A stretch of 58,766 bases of DNA from Acidobacteriota bacterium (GCA_902812415.1 CADDZJ010000016.1:1-58766); one strand, 5' to 3'; positions 26,772 through 37,689 are shown, counted from the stretch's first letter. A program made the numbers and translations. The notes: a model not told the origin generated them from the letters alone.

Positions 26772-27209
26772 TTACGCTGGCGCCAACTGAGAGGTGCAGT
26801 GGGGGCAGCGAGAGGCCTTAATCGGGATGCTGCTGAAGCAGTAAGGGCAATCCTTGGTCGTTGCGACAGGAGGGGGCTCGGGCTTCTTCATACTGGCGAA
26901 CCACTTCACGACCAGAAACATCGCAAAGGCAATGATGATGAAGTTGATGATGGTGTTGATGAAGTGTCCGTATGCTAGCACGGCCGCGCCGGCCTTTTTT
27001 GCATCCGCCAGCGTAGTGTAATGCGTCCCGGTAAGATTGATGAAAAAGTTTGAGAAGTCAACGTGGCCTAAAGCTAACCCCAGAGGAGGCATGATGATGT
27101 CGCTCACCAGCGACTGAATGATTTGCCCGAAGGCGACGCCAATAATAATGCCAATCGCCATATCGAGCACCGAGCCCTTCATCGCAAAAGCCTTGAATTC
27201 TTTCCACAT
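26772..27209 (-). CDS. mscL: large-conductance mechanosensitive channel with C-terminal zinc ribbon
   Basis: MscL releases solutes on hypo-osmotic shock. The N-terminus MWKEFKAFAMKGSVLDMAIG and first helix IIIGVAFGQIIQSLVSDIIMPP are diagnostic. The second helix is FINTIINFIIIAFAMFLVVK. In place of the short charged tail, the last 30 residues form a zinc ribbon (CPYC...CPHC) seen in some MscL proteins. The ATG follows AGGAGG. Total length 145, slightly longer than the Escherichia coli protein because of the ribbon. Confidence 0.95.
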   Translation of the reverse strand: MWKEFKAFAMKGSVLDMAIGIIIGVAFGQIIQSLVSDIIMPPLGLALGHVDFSNFFINLTGTHYTTLADAKKAGAAVLAYGHFINTIINFIIIAFAMFLVVKWFASMKKPEPPPVATTKDCPYCFSSIPIKASRCPHCTSQLAPA

Positions 27210-27429
27210 AATATTTCTCCTCCTGAAAACCTGCGATTTCGATTCACCCGCTGGAAACAGACTTTGTTCCGAATGAACCGTGATGTCAATGGGAATTTTA
27301 GGCAGGATTTACCAACTTCTTGATAACTTCTGCAATACGATCTGACTACAGACCGTCTTGGCGGGCCGAAACACACCCTGCAATAGCTCTCGTTAAATGC
27401 AGGATGTCAGTGTGGAACGGGATGCGACG

Positions 27430-29805
27430 TCAGCGAGTTTCGAGCAATGCACAACTCAAGGGAGGAAGAGAGACGCTTACTTCGCCATTCATACGCCTCA
27501 CCTGGGATGTTACTGCCGACGCTGAAATAGACTCCGTAAATTCCCGGCCTAGTCTTGAGTCGGCGATTTGAACTTTCTGATTTTCCTTCGTCCAGTTGGC
27601 GAGGACAATCCCGAATCTGCCGCGCGGGTCACGCCATGCGGAGTGGAACACAGCCGGGATTTCATGGACGTCGCCGTCATTTTCCCATTTCATTGTCTTA
27701 ATGCCACTCACCTTGGCGGGCCGTTGCATTCTGCCAAACACCAGAAAGTCTTTGGCCTTGCCGCGCCTTAATGCGATCGTAGTCCGCAGAGCTTCCAGCG
27801 AGTCGTCATTGTTTCCAACCGGAGGCTGCCAGGGCGCCCAGTTGAAGGTATCTTTATTTAATAGCCGGCCGTCGCCGGTGATAACCCCGCCCGGGATTTC
27901 ACCGACCACCAGGTTATAAGCGCTTCGGATCGGCATGTGATACGGCTCAGGTGCCGAGCCAAAACCGCCCTGTATCAAGACAAACTCATGATAGAGGAAG
28001 TGATATAGAGGGATGAAATTCGTTTCCCATCCCTTATGCCCGGGAGGGATCACCCGCGCATCGCAAATCTGGAAGTCAGACATAAAGCACTCGTTGGGAG
28101 GCTGCTCTACGGAAAAAACAAGTTTGCGCGTCCCTCCACTTGCGTTTGTTGCTTCCACATTAATCCGCCGGAACTCCTGGGTGAGCGATTGCATGGCCGC
28201 TGTCATCCACTTGCCGGGATATGGTGGGTGGCCGTGATCCTTAGCAAAGCAAGGAAAAGTAGAGCATCCCACGTTCTGGTCAAGGAATTGCACCCAGTCA
28301 AGCCCGTCGTCTACGAGATGCCGGATGAAACCACGCGCAATCTCTGTGGTCTGGGGGACGCCCAAGCAGCAGGCGTAGCTTGGACGCCAGGTTTGGTCCC
28401 ACCACTCATGCCAAAGCTGTTGACGATGAGTTTTGCAGACGGTTTCCTCTCCATGGTGGTCCGAGAAATATCTTCTTCCGTCGTAATCCGTCCAAAAATG
28501 ATGGATCACCCAGCGGGTTCCGTTGCAGAACGATCCCACGTGCCAGCCGCGCTCCCTCATCAAAGCCGTGAATTCGCGCAGGGACTCGTCCCCGCCTGCA
28601 AGCGGAAAACAGTCAGGATAAATCCAGGGGCCAGGCCGCTCCCAAGACATGATGACGGCCACAATCGGAGCCTGGATTCTTTTTGAGATATTTTCCACAA
28701 GCGGCACAATCTTGGGGTAAGGAAGAAACTCCCGGTTTGGCTCGCCGGGCCCCATATCGAGCTGACCCTGGATTCTCACGATGATATGGGGCGGTGAATC
28801 GAGGAGCCAGTCGGGAACATCCGTTCGCTTATCGAGTGGTTTTTGAGCCCAATGTTGCTTCAAACTCCAATCACGGTAAAGCCCGGCTGCATCGTACCAG
28901 TCACCTGTAAAAGTCCGTAGCGCCACTTCATAGCCCAGACTTCGCTCGCCACTGGCTGGCCAATCCCCCACGTGCGCTATTCCAAGGCGAATGCCTGAAC
29001 TACTATGGACAGGCTTGATGAGTTTGATCGATCCTGAGGCATCGTGGCAAGCCAAATAAACGCCCGCGCGATTGTTGTAATAGGCCAGGAATTGGGCGAA
29101 CATGCTTCCCGGATAGTGGCTGGTGTCTCCATTCTCCGGACGAAATTGCCAGGCGTGAGGGCTGTCAGGTTCAAGGTCCTGTGGCTTGGGCGCCACGAAA
29201 AGGCGGCCATTGGAGTAAGGCTGGAGGAGCGCCTCGCTCTTGGGCTCACCCGCCAGGCGATACGCAACAACAATGAAAGGAAACTGCATGTCCGTGATGA
29301 GAAGATTTGCATGATTCTGGAGTGTAAGCGTCCAATAGGTGTTCGGATCACCCGCTGGGCTCCGAACTGTCACGGTCACGGCCAGGTCAAGCCCTGCGAG
29401 CCCATTGAAATCCGCTGTCAGAATCTTTTCCTGGCCGCCTTCAGCCAAAGCCTGCTGAGACGTTCGGATTCGTATCTCCCTGGCCTGGGTGGAAGCGATT
29501 TGGTGAAATTCGGCGTCCTGACCAAGGTACTGAATAACAAAGACAGGATGGTGGTCATCGGAAGGCACGAACTCCTGGTCAGCGGCGATCGCGGCGCGCA
29601 GCGAGATCAGTTGACCTGTCTCGGGATTAAATTCCAGACGGTGGTTGTCGTTGTTCAAAACTATCCGTTCAGACGAATCTGGGGCTTGCGCCTCCGGGTT
29701 TCCATCCGAGGCCAGAGAAAGCTTGGATGAGCCTGGTAGAAACCGCTGGAACCGCTTCGTAGCGAGCAATAAGGGCGAAAAGATCATGGTCCTTCGCGTC
29801 ATCAT
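27430..29805 (-). CDS. DUF6259-family putative glycoside hydrolase
   Basis: This is a large secreted-type protein (791 residues). An N-terminal beta-rich domain (LNNDNHRLEFNPETGQLISL) and a central TIM-barrel-like section (IVAVIMSWERPGPWIYPDCFPL, FIRHLVDDGLDWVQFLDQNVG) match proteins annotated DUF6259 and related to GH36-like glycosidases. The N-terminus TRRTMIFSPLLLA could be a weak Tat/Sec signal. Substrate and activity are not known. An ATG at 29802 has better spacing to the AGGAGG than the one at 29805. It lies just downstream of a TonB receptor on the same strand, suggesting uptake and breakdown of the same carbohydrate (inference). Confidence 0.72.
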   Translation of the reverse strand: MMTRRTMIFSPLLLATKRFQRFLPGSSKLSLASDGNPEAQAPDSSERIVLNNDNHRLEFNPETGQLISLRAAIAADQEFVPSDDHHPVFVIQYLGQDAEFHQIASTQAREIRIRTSQQALAEGGQEKILTADFNGLAGLDLAVTVTVRSPAGDPNTYWTLTLQNHANLLITDMQFPFIVVAYRLAGEPKSEALLQPYSNGRLFVAPKPQDLEPDSPHAWQFRPENGDTSHYPGSMFAQFLAYYNNRAGVYLACHDASGSIKLIKPVHSSSGIRLGIAHVGDWPASGERSLGYEVALRTFTGDWYDAAGLYRDWSLKQHWAQKPLDKRTDVPDWLLDSPPHIIVRIQGQLDMGPGEPNREFLPYPKIVPLVENISKRIQAPIVAVIMSWERPGPWIYPDCFPLAGGDESLREFTALMRERGWHVGSFCNGTRWVIHHFWTDYDGRRYFSDHHGEETVCKTHRQQLWHEWWDQTWRPSYACCLGVPQTTEIARGFIRHLVDDGLDWVQFLDQNVGCSTFPCFAKDHGHPPYPGKWMTAAMQSLTQEFRRINVEATNASGGTRKLVFSVEQPPNECFMSDFQICDARVIPPGHKGWETNFIPLYHFLYHEFVLIQGGFGSAPEPYHMPIRSAYNLVVGEIPGGVITGDGRLLNKDTFNWAPWQPPVGNNDDSLEALRTTIALRRGKAKDFLVFGRMQRPAKVSGIKTMKWENDGDVHEIPAVFHSAWRDPRGRFGIVLANWTKENQKVQIADSRLGREFTESISASAVTSQVRRMNGEVSVSLPPLSCALLETR

Positions 29806-29892
29806 GCCTCCTGAGTCGGCGCGGTCAGAAGCTTGAACACACTTTGGGTTGAAATGAAGCTGGCATCAACGCAGTAAAATCCGGCCCGCATC

Positions 29893-32800
29893 TTACCAGT
29901 AGAACTTCAGGGCGAACTGAATCTGTCGCGGATCATTGGGCGCGTCGCTCGTGCTCAAAATCTGGCCAAAGTTAGCCGTGTTGGTAAAATTACGGAACGA
30001 CGGCTGGCCAAATTGCGGTGTGTTGGTGATATTGAAAAACTCCGCTCGGAATTCCAGATGCGTGCTTTCAGTAGTCTGAAACTGCTTGAACAATGAAAAG
30101 TCCAGACGATGAAATCGCGGTCCTGCCACTTGGTCCCCCATGCCGCCCAATGAAGCGAAATCGCTCTGCCCGATGGTCGTCGCAGCCGGCGGATTGGCGA
30201 AGGCCAGGGGATTCATCCACTGGCTTACGTTATGTTTCCCCGCAATGGGATTTTGACCGGGCACAAGCAAGGCGTAGCAGCCGATCCATCCCAGGATGTT
30301 CTGTCTCGTTCCTTCGTTGGCGGTTTGAACCGAACAAGGAATAGAAAAGGGGAAGCCATCCTGCAACGTCAAAATCCAGTTCGTCTGCCAGCCGCCGGCA
30401 AGCTGATTCAGCAGGCTGCATGCATTGCGGAGAAAATGCCTGCTGCGCCCAAAAGGCAATTCGTAAGTCCCACTCAGATGCACTGAATTACGGATGTCAA
30501 AATTGGCAAGCGAATAGTCTCCCTGAATGCCAAAGCCAGGGACGAGCGGAGCGCGATAGATGAAAACGTCTCCCCCGGGATTCAGCAAATCGTGGGCGTC
30601 ATCCATCGCCTTGGCATAGGTGTAGTTCGCTAAAAAAGATAATCCCGCGCTGAATCTTCTCTCGAACGTAGCCTGCAAGGAGTGGTAATGACTGTTTCCC
30701 TGATCGGTGACGTAACTTGAGCCTACTGCGAAGTCTGGAAAGGGAACATACTGTTGGACGTTGGCATTAGGCGGAAGAATCTGGCTGGGCAGATCGGCGC
30801 CTGAAAAAATCTGCAAATGTCGCGCGAATGTTCCTACGTAACCAACCTGAAAGTATTGGTTCGAGGTCAATTGGTATTGAAGCGTAAAATTCGTGGACTG
30901 AGTATAAGGCGTTTGCGTGTTGTACTGACTTGCGCGCAGAAGTAGCCCCTCGGCGTTCACGTTTGCCGGATTCAACGGCATGTGCAACAAGCTGGTTTCA
31001 AAGGGACCGATCGAGAGATCGGGAGTAATAGGATGTGCATTGTCGGGAGCGAACTGGCTCAGGCCGAAATTAAAGGGATAGTTTTGCCCCAGATTCGGCA
31101 AAAATCCCAGGCTTTCAAAACCGTTGTAAAACATTCCGTATCCGCCACGGACGACCACCTTCGGGCTGATCTGAAATGCAAACCCCACGCGCGGACCGAA
31201 GTTGAACTTCTGCGCCAGAGCCATACCTTCGTTAGTCGTGTAGTCCAGGGCAATGCCATCCTGCTTCAACAGGCTAAGAAACGAAGGAGAAAGCGGAATA
31301 TCCCTCCGGTTGTTCGGAATCATGAATTCCGCCCCCCGCAAATGGTGTTCCGGGAATAAAATTCGCCTGCGCGTTGAAGTTCTCCCACATCGGGCTGAAA
31401 TATTCCCAGCGCACGCCAAGGTTCCAGGTGAGTTTGGGAGTCATCTTCCAATCATCCTGAAAGTAGGCCCCTTCGTAATTCGCCCCGTCATCCACCAAAG
31501 CCGAGTTTGAGATCTGGACTCCGTTCGCAGCCCCCACGTTGTCGATGCCGTTCGGCACGATGGAGGGCATCGGATTGATGACGAACTGAGCCCGCCCCGT
31601 GCTGGAATCGCCGACCGTGGGAATCGAAGTGTAGACGCCGCCATAGTAGAATTCGCCGCGAGGCGATAGCGGTTCTTCCGTTGCAACCTTGAGGTGTTGG
31701 AATTCAAAGCCGCCTTTGAACGTATGCGACTTGTAAACTTTCGTGAGGTTTTCAGTCAATTGGACGGTGGTGTTGTATTCAATCGCCGGAATGAAAACGC
31801 CTGCACCCAGTCCGCTCAGGCTGCCAATATTGAAATCGGGCAGCCCGCCATTGGATGAATATTGAGGAACGCCCTGAATGCCGAATTGCTGCGGAATCCC
31901 CATCACGTTGTAATTGCTCTGGACTCGCGTAATGTGAATGCCGCTGAAGCCCACTCGAAGTTCGTTGATGGTGGTTGGCGAGAAGGCGTGGGTCTCACTC
32001 CAAACCACGTTGCGCGCTGTATCGATCCCAAATCCGGGATTGTAGCCTCTTTGATCCGCGATAGGTCCCAGGGGCGGAGGCGTGGAGACCGGAGAATCCA
32101 AATAGCTGACTCTGACGAACATCGTGTCTCGGTCAGAAAAGTTTTGATCGACGCGAATGTCAAAAGTATTGGTATTATTCTGTTGCACCGGAGACGTGCT
32201 GAAATTCCCGAAGAGACTTGAATTTGTAGGCAATGGATATTGATTCAAGAGCCTGACGGCGTTTGAATCCAGGAGAGAAGCTGGAATGATGTTTCCAGGG
32301 AAAGGGTCGCGCACATAACCTGTCTGCTGGGCTACTAAGCCGGTGACGGGGTCAATCTGGCCTGCGCTAACCGGCCGGGTTGTTGCCGGATTAAAAATCG
32401 TGCCAAGAGGAAAGCTCCTGCCGAGGGCATCTGTCAGCGTGCCCTTTTGCCCCGTGATCAAATCCTGAAAGTCTGTGTATCCGCTGTTGCGTTCGAGGAG
32501 CGTCGGAACCGTAAGACCGCTGAACAACTGGCCCTGGCGAATGCGGGTGCCTTCGTAATCCGCAAAAAAGAATGTCTTGTCGTGCCCGTCATAAATCCTG
32601 GGAAGATAGACAGGCCCGCCTAATGAGAAACCGAATTGGTTTTGGCGATATTCTGACTTGGCGCGGCTGGCTGTATTCTCGAAGAAATCCGCAGCATCGA
32701 ATGCGTCGTTTCGCACAAATTCCCAGGCATCACCGTGAAACTCATTGGTGCCGGATCTGGTTGTGGCATTCAGAACCGCTCCTGCGGCGCGGCCAAACTG

Positions 32801-33511
32801 GGCGCTATAGTCAGAAGTCTCAAGCTTGAATTCCTGTATGGCGTCAACTGGCGGCTGAACGATATATTGAGCGCCGTTCAGAAAATCAACCACATCGCTG
32901 TTGTTGTCCATTCCGTCAAGGAGATAGTTGTTTTGCGCCTCAATCACGCCGTTGGCAACATAGGTGCCATGAGCGTTCATCCCCCGCCCCTCAGGCTGCC
33001 CTTTGGTTACTCCGGCGGAGAGTTGCGCGAGGAAGGTATAATTTCGTCCGTTCAAGGGTAAATCATTGATGGTGCGGCTGCCGACGACTTGGCCGACTGA
33101 ACCGCCTTCCGTTTGAAGTAAGGGAGCGGCAGCGGTTACTTCCACGGTCTGCGTGACTTGACCGGGCCGGAGAACAAAATCAACCACAACTTGCTGCTGG
33201 ACCTGCACGGTGATGTTTGTGCGCTTCACGGTTTGAAAACCTGTCGCTTCCGCCGCGACCGTATAAACGCCAATTTTTATGGGTGTGAAAACATAAGTGC
33301 CATCTGAACCGGTTGTCGTGGCAAGTCTGAAGCCAGTTCCGTTATTTGTAAGCGTCACCTTCGCATTGGGAACCACTGCGCCTGATTCGTCCTTGACGGT
33401 TCCCACTAAGGCTCCGGTATCCACTTGACTGTATGCGACTGCCGACAACGATAAAATCGCCAAGAATACGTATAGAAAACTCTCCGATGCTTTTCTTGCT
33501 GAATTCGACAT
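29893..33511 (-). pseudogene. TonB-dependent receptor (Oar-like) with frameshift
   Basis: This is an outer-membrane receptor of about 1206 codons. Signal peptide, carboxypeptidase-regulatory domain (GALVGTVKDESGAVVPNAKV), plug with INDLPLNGRNYTFLAQL and YLLDGMDNN, then a barrel ending IQFALKFYW. The frame shifts by one base at a run of six G (minus strand) near 31330-31335. The upstream frame goes off into HDSEQPEGYS and stops at 31274, while the correct continuation GAEFMIPNNRRDIPLSPSF is in the next frame. Removing one G restores it. This could be a real mutation, slippage-based phase variation or a sequencing error. GGAGG precedes the ATG. Confidence 0.87.
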
Positions 33512-34016
33512 GGGAGTCTTTCCTCCTTCTTCTTGGATTTCTTTCTAGAAATCTTTCCAGTCAGCCAATCAAACCAAGTCATCGAAGTGAACTGATCTCA
33601 GTCGCTGACCACCATGGAAGTCTATCGAAGTCGCGTCATCGATCAGAATCGCTAAATCTTGGGAAAAAGTGTTGCTATATGTGGCTATTTTATGATAGTT
33701 TGTAATCCTTTCTTACGTAATTTTTGAAAACATTTATATCAACTTTTAAGTCATGTCAAGCTCTCTTTATTAATCTTAAAATTCAAAATTCGTCAGGAGT
33801 TCCAAGCCAAGCGTTCTCAAGATCCTTCAATGATTTGTGGCCTATTGCTTTTGAATGTGCCTATTGCAAGACTACACTATGTTTTTCGGAAGCCAGAGTT
33901 GATGCAGCTAGGTTGGTTACAAGGCAACAGGAAGAATTCTGATAGGCAACTTGATTGTTTGCTATTGAACGTTTGTGGAACTTTGCAAATACGCGAAGTG
34001 GGGTAAGCTCTTCGTT
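33512..34016. other. divergent intergenic region between receptor and GntR gene
   Basis: This is a 505-base, AT-rich spacer separating the minus-strand receptor and the plus-strand regulator. It must hold both promoters and possibly the GntR operator, but I cannot point to boxes I trust. The AT-rich stretch 33660-33790 is the most likely promoter zone. No gene is seen. Confidence 0.5.
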
Positions 34017-34769
34017 ATGGTCGAAATAACTGATCTGGATGCCTTAAGCGCTGTTTTAGAGCCTGTCAAGAAAATGGATGTGACGCATCTGGTTGTGGAG
34101 CGATTGCGCATGCTCCTCGAAAGGGGAATTTTGAAGCCTGGCAGCAAACTGCCCCCTGAACCTGACATGTGCAAGCTCTTGGGGGTGAGTCGTCCCTCAT
34201 TGCGGCAAGCTTACAAGGCTCTCGATATTCTTGGGGTGATTCGCGCCGTGCCTGGAGACGGGACCTACATTAATGAATCCACATCCAAGATGCTTTCGGT
34301 CCCTTTGACGTTTCTGATGCTGATGAAGAAGATCAGCCTGGATGATGTCTTTGAGTTTCGGATTCTGTTGGAGGTGGATTTGGCGCGCCGTGCAGCCAGC
34401 CGCGCGTCTGAGACCGAGATGGCAACCATGAAGAGCCTGCTGGAAACTATGGCCGCTTCTCTTTCGGAAGAGCAGAAGGAAGCCTATCTCGAAGCCGAAT
34501 ATGAGTTCCACAACTGCATCGCCCGTGCCGCTCGCAATCCCTTGCTGCTCGAAGTCATCTCGATGGTGAGTGGATTGTTGTGGGAGACGCGCAAGGAGCT
34601 CGTCAATTTCGTTCCAAGCCGCAGCGAAGACTTCAAGGAACATCATCGCATTTACGAGGCCATTGTCGCCCGCAACCCTGAGGCTGCCGGAGATGCCATG
34701 CGGCAACATCTGCTGACCGCTCTGAACCTGACAAGAAGCGACGCGTTCTTGAAGAGAAACGAGGCCTAA
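34017..34769 (+). CDS. GntR-family transcriptional regulator, FCD/FadR subfamily
   Basis: The N-terminal winged helix (VVERLRMLLERGILKPGSKL, then LLGVSRPSLRQAYKALDILG) is followed by an all-helical FCD ligand domain (FEFRILLEVDLARRAA, EFHNCIARAARNPLL, EHHRIYEAIVARNPEAA). FCD metal-site His residues in FHNCI and KEHHRIYEAI are visible. It probably controls the sugar-acid cluster that follows on the same strand, and perhaps the divergent receptor. I take MVEITDL at 34017; an upstream ATG at 33975 would add 14 unconvincing residues. Confidence 0.88.
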   Translation: MVEITDLDALSAVLEPVKKMDVTHLVVERLRMLLERGILKPGSKLPPEPDMCKLLGVSRPSLRQAYKALDILGVIRAVPGDGTYINESTSKMLSVPLTFLMLMKKISLDDVFEFRILLEVDLARRAASRASETEMATMKSLLETMAASLSEEQKEAYLEAEYEFHNCIARAARNPLLLEVISMVSGLLWETRKELVNFVPSRSEDFKEHHRIYEAIVARNPEAAGDAMRQHLLTALNLTRSDAFLKRNEA

Positions 34770-34893
34770 CGGCCCCTCTTGATCTCGCGATGGTCAAGAG
34801 GCGGGATAAGGAGTGGAAAACTTCGCTTGTTTGGCTTAAGTCTCCAAAACCTGCGTATTTCGCCAAGCGGTAGTGAGCCAGTTTTGATGTAGA

Positions 34894-34910
34894 GGCGGCT
34901 TTACGCCGCC
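34894..34910. repeat. short perfect palindrome between regulator and dehydrogenase
   Basis: GGCGGC and GCCGCC flank a TTTAC loop. It could attenuate transcription from the regulator into the catabolic genes, or be one of the dispersed short palindromes common in such genomes. Confidence 0.45.
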
Positions 34911-34988
34911 ACAAATGGCGAGGCAAACCCGTCCCATACCTCGAACTGGCCCACTACCCGACCAGCAGCCCCTTGACGAAAGGCCATC

Positions 34989-36059
34989 ATGGAACCATTC
35001 CGAGTCGGACTCACGCGTGATTTTCTAACGCCCTCCGGCGAACTTGCCATGGGCGATATTGGACTTCATAAGCTTAAAAATACTCCGGGCGTCTCCGTGG
35101 AGTTTTTCACTAATCATCTACCGGAGGTTACGCCAGCGCAGATCGCCGGTTATGATGGTGTCATCTCCCTTGCTCCTCGGTATACCCATGAAACCTTTGC
35201 TGAGGCCGGCTCAAGATTAACTTGTTTGGCCCGCTTTGGCGTCGGCTACGATATGGTAGATGTTCGCGCGCTCACGGAAAATGACGTGATGCTGACGATC
35301 ACTCCGGATGGCGTTCGACGTCCCATGGCAACCGCCGTGATTACCCTCCTGCTCGCGCTGGCCCACGAGGTCTTTGCCAAGGATCGACTGGTTCGGGAAG
35401 GAAGATGGCCAGAGCGAACCAACATTAAGACCACCGGCCTGACCGGAAGGACTTTCGGATCCATTGGCTTGGGCAACATCGGCCGCGAAGTGTTCCGCAT
35501 GCTCGAACCCTTTGAGATGGTCCACCTGGCGACCGACCCGTTTGTGAAGCCCGAGGATATTGCCAACTTGCGAGTCAAGTTGGTGGATCTGGAAACCCTG
35601 ATGCGCCAGAGCGATTTTGTGAGCGTTCATTGTCCCCTGAATGCCCAAACCCGCGGACTGATTGGCGAGCGCGAGCTTTCCTGGATGAAGCCTGCCGCCT
35701 ATTTTATCAGTGCGTCACGCGGCCCGATCGTTGACCAGGCAGCGCTCTATCGGGCGCTCAAAGAGCGAAAGATCCGCGGCGCCGCGCTTGACGTGTTTGA
35801 GAAGGAGCCCGTGCCCAAAGACGAACCTCTACTCAAACTGGATAACGTGATTTTGACGCCTCATACCCTCTGCTGGACCGATGAATGCTTTCTCAGGATG
35901 GGTGAGTCGGCTGTTGAATCCGTTCTCACAGCGCTGCGCGGAGAAATTCCCCCTCACGTGGTCAATCGGGAAGTCCTTCAGAAACCCGGAATGCGCGCCA
36001 AGCTTGAAGCAAATCGGGCTCGATGGCAGGCGATTTCGCGAGGAGAGGATAGGAAATGA
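34989..36059 (+). CDS. D-isomer-specific 2-hydroxyacid dehydrogenase
   Basis: This is an NAD-dependent dehydrogenase of 356 residues. Rossmann motif GLGNIG (around 160-165) and catalytic residues R244 (SASRGPI), E273 (FEKEP) and H292 (TPHT) are all present. The length and sequence place it in the SerA/glycerate dehydrogenase superfamily; the substrate is unknown. The stop overlaps the aldolase start by ATGA, so the two are cotranslated. In this cluster it could oxidise or reduce a sugar-derived 2-hydroxy/2-keto acid. Confidence 0.9.
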   Translation: MEPFRVGLTRDFLTPSGELAMGDIGLHKLKNTPGVSVEFFTNHLPEVTPAQIAGYDGVISLAPRYTHETFAEAGSRLTCLARFGVGYDMVDVRALTENDVMLTITPDGVRRPMATAVITLLLALAHEVFAKDRLVREGRWPERTNIKTTGLTGRTFGSIGLGNIGREVFRMLEPFEMVHLATDPFVKPEDIANLRVKLVDLETLMRQSDFVSVHCPLNAQTRGLIGERELSWMKPAAYFISASRGPIVDQAALYRALKERKIRGAALDVFEKEPVPKDEPLLKLDNVILTPHTLCWTDECFLRMGESAVESVLTALRGEIPPHVVNREVLQKPGMRAKLEANRARWQAISRGEDRK

Positions 36060-36847
36060 ATAGTCGCGCCATGAAGCAGGCCCTGGAAAAGGGTGACGTT
36101 GTGGTGGGGACCTGGGTGTTTGAATTCGGCACACCGGGTATTGCGCGGTTACTGGCCAGCACGGGCATCGATTTTGTCGTTTATGACATGGAGCACAGCG
36201 GATTCGGTGTGGATACCATCCGCTGCCTGATTGCTCAGACTCGCCCACTCCATCTGGCTGCCCTGGTGCGCCCTCCCGCCAATGAATATCATCTGATTGC
36301 CCCGCTGCTCGATACCGGAGCCTCCGGCGTCATCATTCCCAAGGTCGAAACCGCAAGCGAGGCGGAGCGACTGGTGGACGCTTGCCGGTATTTTCCGGAA
36401 GGGAATCGCGGAGCCGCCTTTTCCATCGCTCATGATGATTTCCTTCCCGGCGACGTGCCGGAGAAGATGCGAACCGCAAATGAGGCCATGATTTGCGGCA
36501 TCTTGATCGAAACAGCGCAGGGGGTGGAGAATCTCGACCGGATTCTGAGCGTGAAAGGAATCGATCTCGTTTGGGTGGGGTTCCTCGATTTATCGCTTTC
36601 CATGGGTATCCCCGGCCAATTCGCCCATCCTCAATTTCAAGAAGCCGTGCGTCGCATCCTTCAGGTTTCCAAAACTCGTCGAAAACCCGTAGGCATTCTT
36701 TCCGCCAATCCTGAGCAGGCCGGGCGACACCTCCAGCAGGGATTTCAATGCATCGGCTATGGAGGCGACATCTGGCTGCTACAGCGGGCGCTTTCCGAAG
36801 GCGTTCAAGCCATCCGCCAGCAACTATCCCAGGGGAACGCATCGTGA
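36056..36847 (+). CDS. HpcH/HpaI-family aldolase
   Basis: This is a class II pyruvate aldolase of 263 residues. Motifs VVYDMEHSGFGVDTIR, LVRPP, ASGVIIPKVETASEA and ILIETAQGVENLD show the metal-binding Glu and the substrate Arg of the family (2-keto-3-deoxy-sugar acid aldolases such as GarL/RhmA). It would split a 2-keto-3-deoxy acid into pyruvate and an aldehyde. Together with AldA encoded downstream, lactaldehyde or glycolaldehyde is the plausible aldehyde (inference). It overlaps both neighbours by 4 bases. Confidence 0.9.
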   Translation: MNSRAMKQALEKGDVVVGTWVFEFGTPGIARLLASTGIDFVVYDMEHSGFGVDTIRCLIAQTRPLHLAALVRPPANEYHLIAPLLDTGASGVIIPKVETASEAERLVDACRYFPEGNRGAAFSIAHDDFLPGDVPEKMRTANEAMICGILIETAQGVENLDRILSVKGIDLVWVGFLDLSLSMGIPGQFAHPQFQEAVRRILQVSKTRRKPVGILSANPEQAGRHLQQGFQCIGYGGDIWLLQRALSEGVQAIRQQLSQGNAS

Positions 36848-37689
36848 CACTTAAACTCGCTTTATCGGATTACACATTTCCAAAACTGGAATGGGAGCAA
36901 ACGCTGAGGCTCGCGCGCGACCTCGGCGTGGAGGCTGTTGATATCGGGCTGTTTGCAGGCCGCTCGCACCTGCGACCTGAGGACGTTCTCGGTCATCCCG
37001 CCCAGGCCGCCGCGCGCGTCACGCAGGCTCTCCGGACACATGAACTGGAGATTGCTGATGTGTTCGGGCAGCCTGGAACTGTATTTGAGGAAAAAGCTTT
37101 GAATCATCCAGCCTCAGGCGAACGCAGGAAGGCGACTGAATTTTACTGGCGCCTTCTGGAGTTTGCTCTGCGATGCAATGCGAAGCATGTCAGCCTGCTC
37201 CCCGGAGTTCATTTTGAGCAGGAGAGCTATGAAGATTCCTTGAAGCGCTGCGTGGATGAACTGGCATGGCGGGTGGAAGCGGCAGCGCGTGTGGGCGTCG
37301 CGTTTGCCGTTGAGATGCACCTGGGTTCTATCGCCCCAACGCCGTCTCAAGCCCAACGCCTTCTTCAAATGACGCCGGGGCTGACGCTGACCCTCGATTA
37401 CACTCATTTCACCTGTCAAGGAATCCCGGACGATGAAATCGAGCCTCTTGTCAGGTCCACCTCTCATTTTCACGCCCGAGGCGCCTGCAAGGGGAAGCTT
37501 CAGGCTCCGTCCAAAGAAAATACGATTGATTACCCTCGGATTCTGCGCGCCATGAAAAAGGCGGGCTATTCCGGCTACGTCGCCCTGGAATACGTTTGGA
37601 CCGAGTGGATGCGCTGTAACGAAGTGGACAATCTCACCGAAACGGTCTGGCTACGGGATCTGTTAAGGTCCGTGAGGCTTGAATCTTAG
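36844..37689 (+). CDS. sugar phosphate isomerase/epimerase (xylose-isomerase-like TIM barrel)
   Basis: The protein has 281 residues from the GTG at 36844, which overlaps the aldolase stop (GTGA). AP-endonuclease-2/IolE-like barrel with VEAVDIGLFAGR, VAFAVEMHLG (metal Glu), LTLDYTHFTC (metal Asp/His), STSHFHARGA and a late ALEYVWTEW (metal Glu). The longer frame from 36748 only reads through the aldolase gene and is rejected. The exact substrate is unknown; an epimerase or dehydratase-like step on a keto-sugar is expected. Confidence 0.87.
   Translation: MTLKLALSDYTFPKLEWEQTLRLARDLGVEAVDIGLFAGRSHLRPEDVLGHPAQAAARVTQALRTHELEIADVFGQPGTVFEEKALNHPASGERRKATEFYWRLLEFALRCNAKHVSLLPGVHFEQESYEDSLKRCVDELAWRVEAAARVGVAFAVEMHLGSIAPTPSQAQRLLQMTPGLTLTLDYTHFTCQGIPDDEIEPLVRSTSHFHARGACKGKLQAPSKENTIDYPRILRAMKKAGYSGYVALEYVWTEWMRCNEVDNLTETVWLRDLLRSVRLES

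Noticed and set aside
36748-36843. Upstream extension of the isomerase gene
   Set aside because: It only reads the aldolase gene in another frame; the GTG at 36844 with a 4-base overlap is the natural start.
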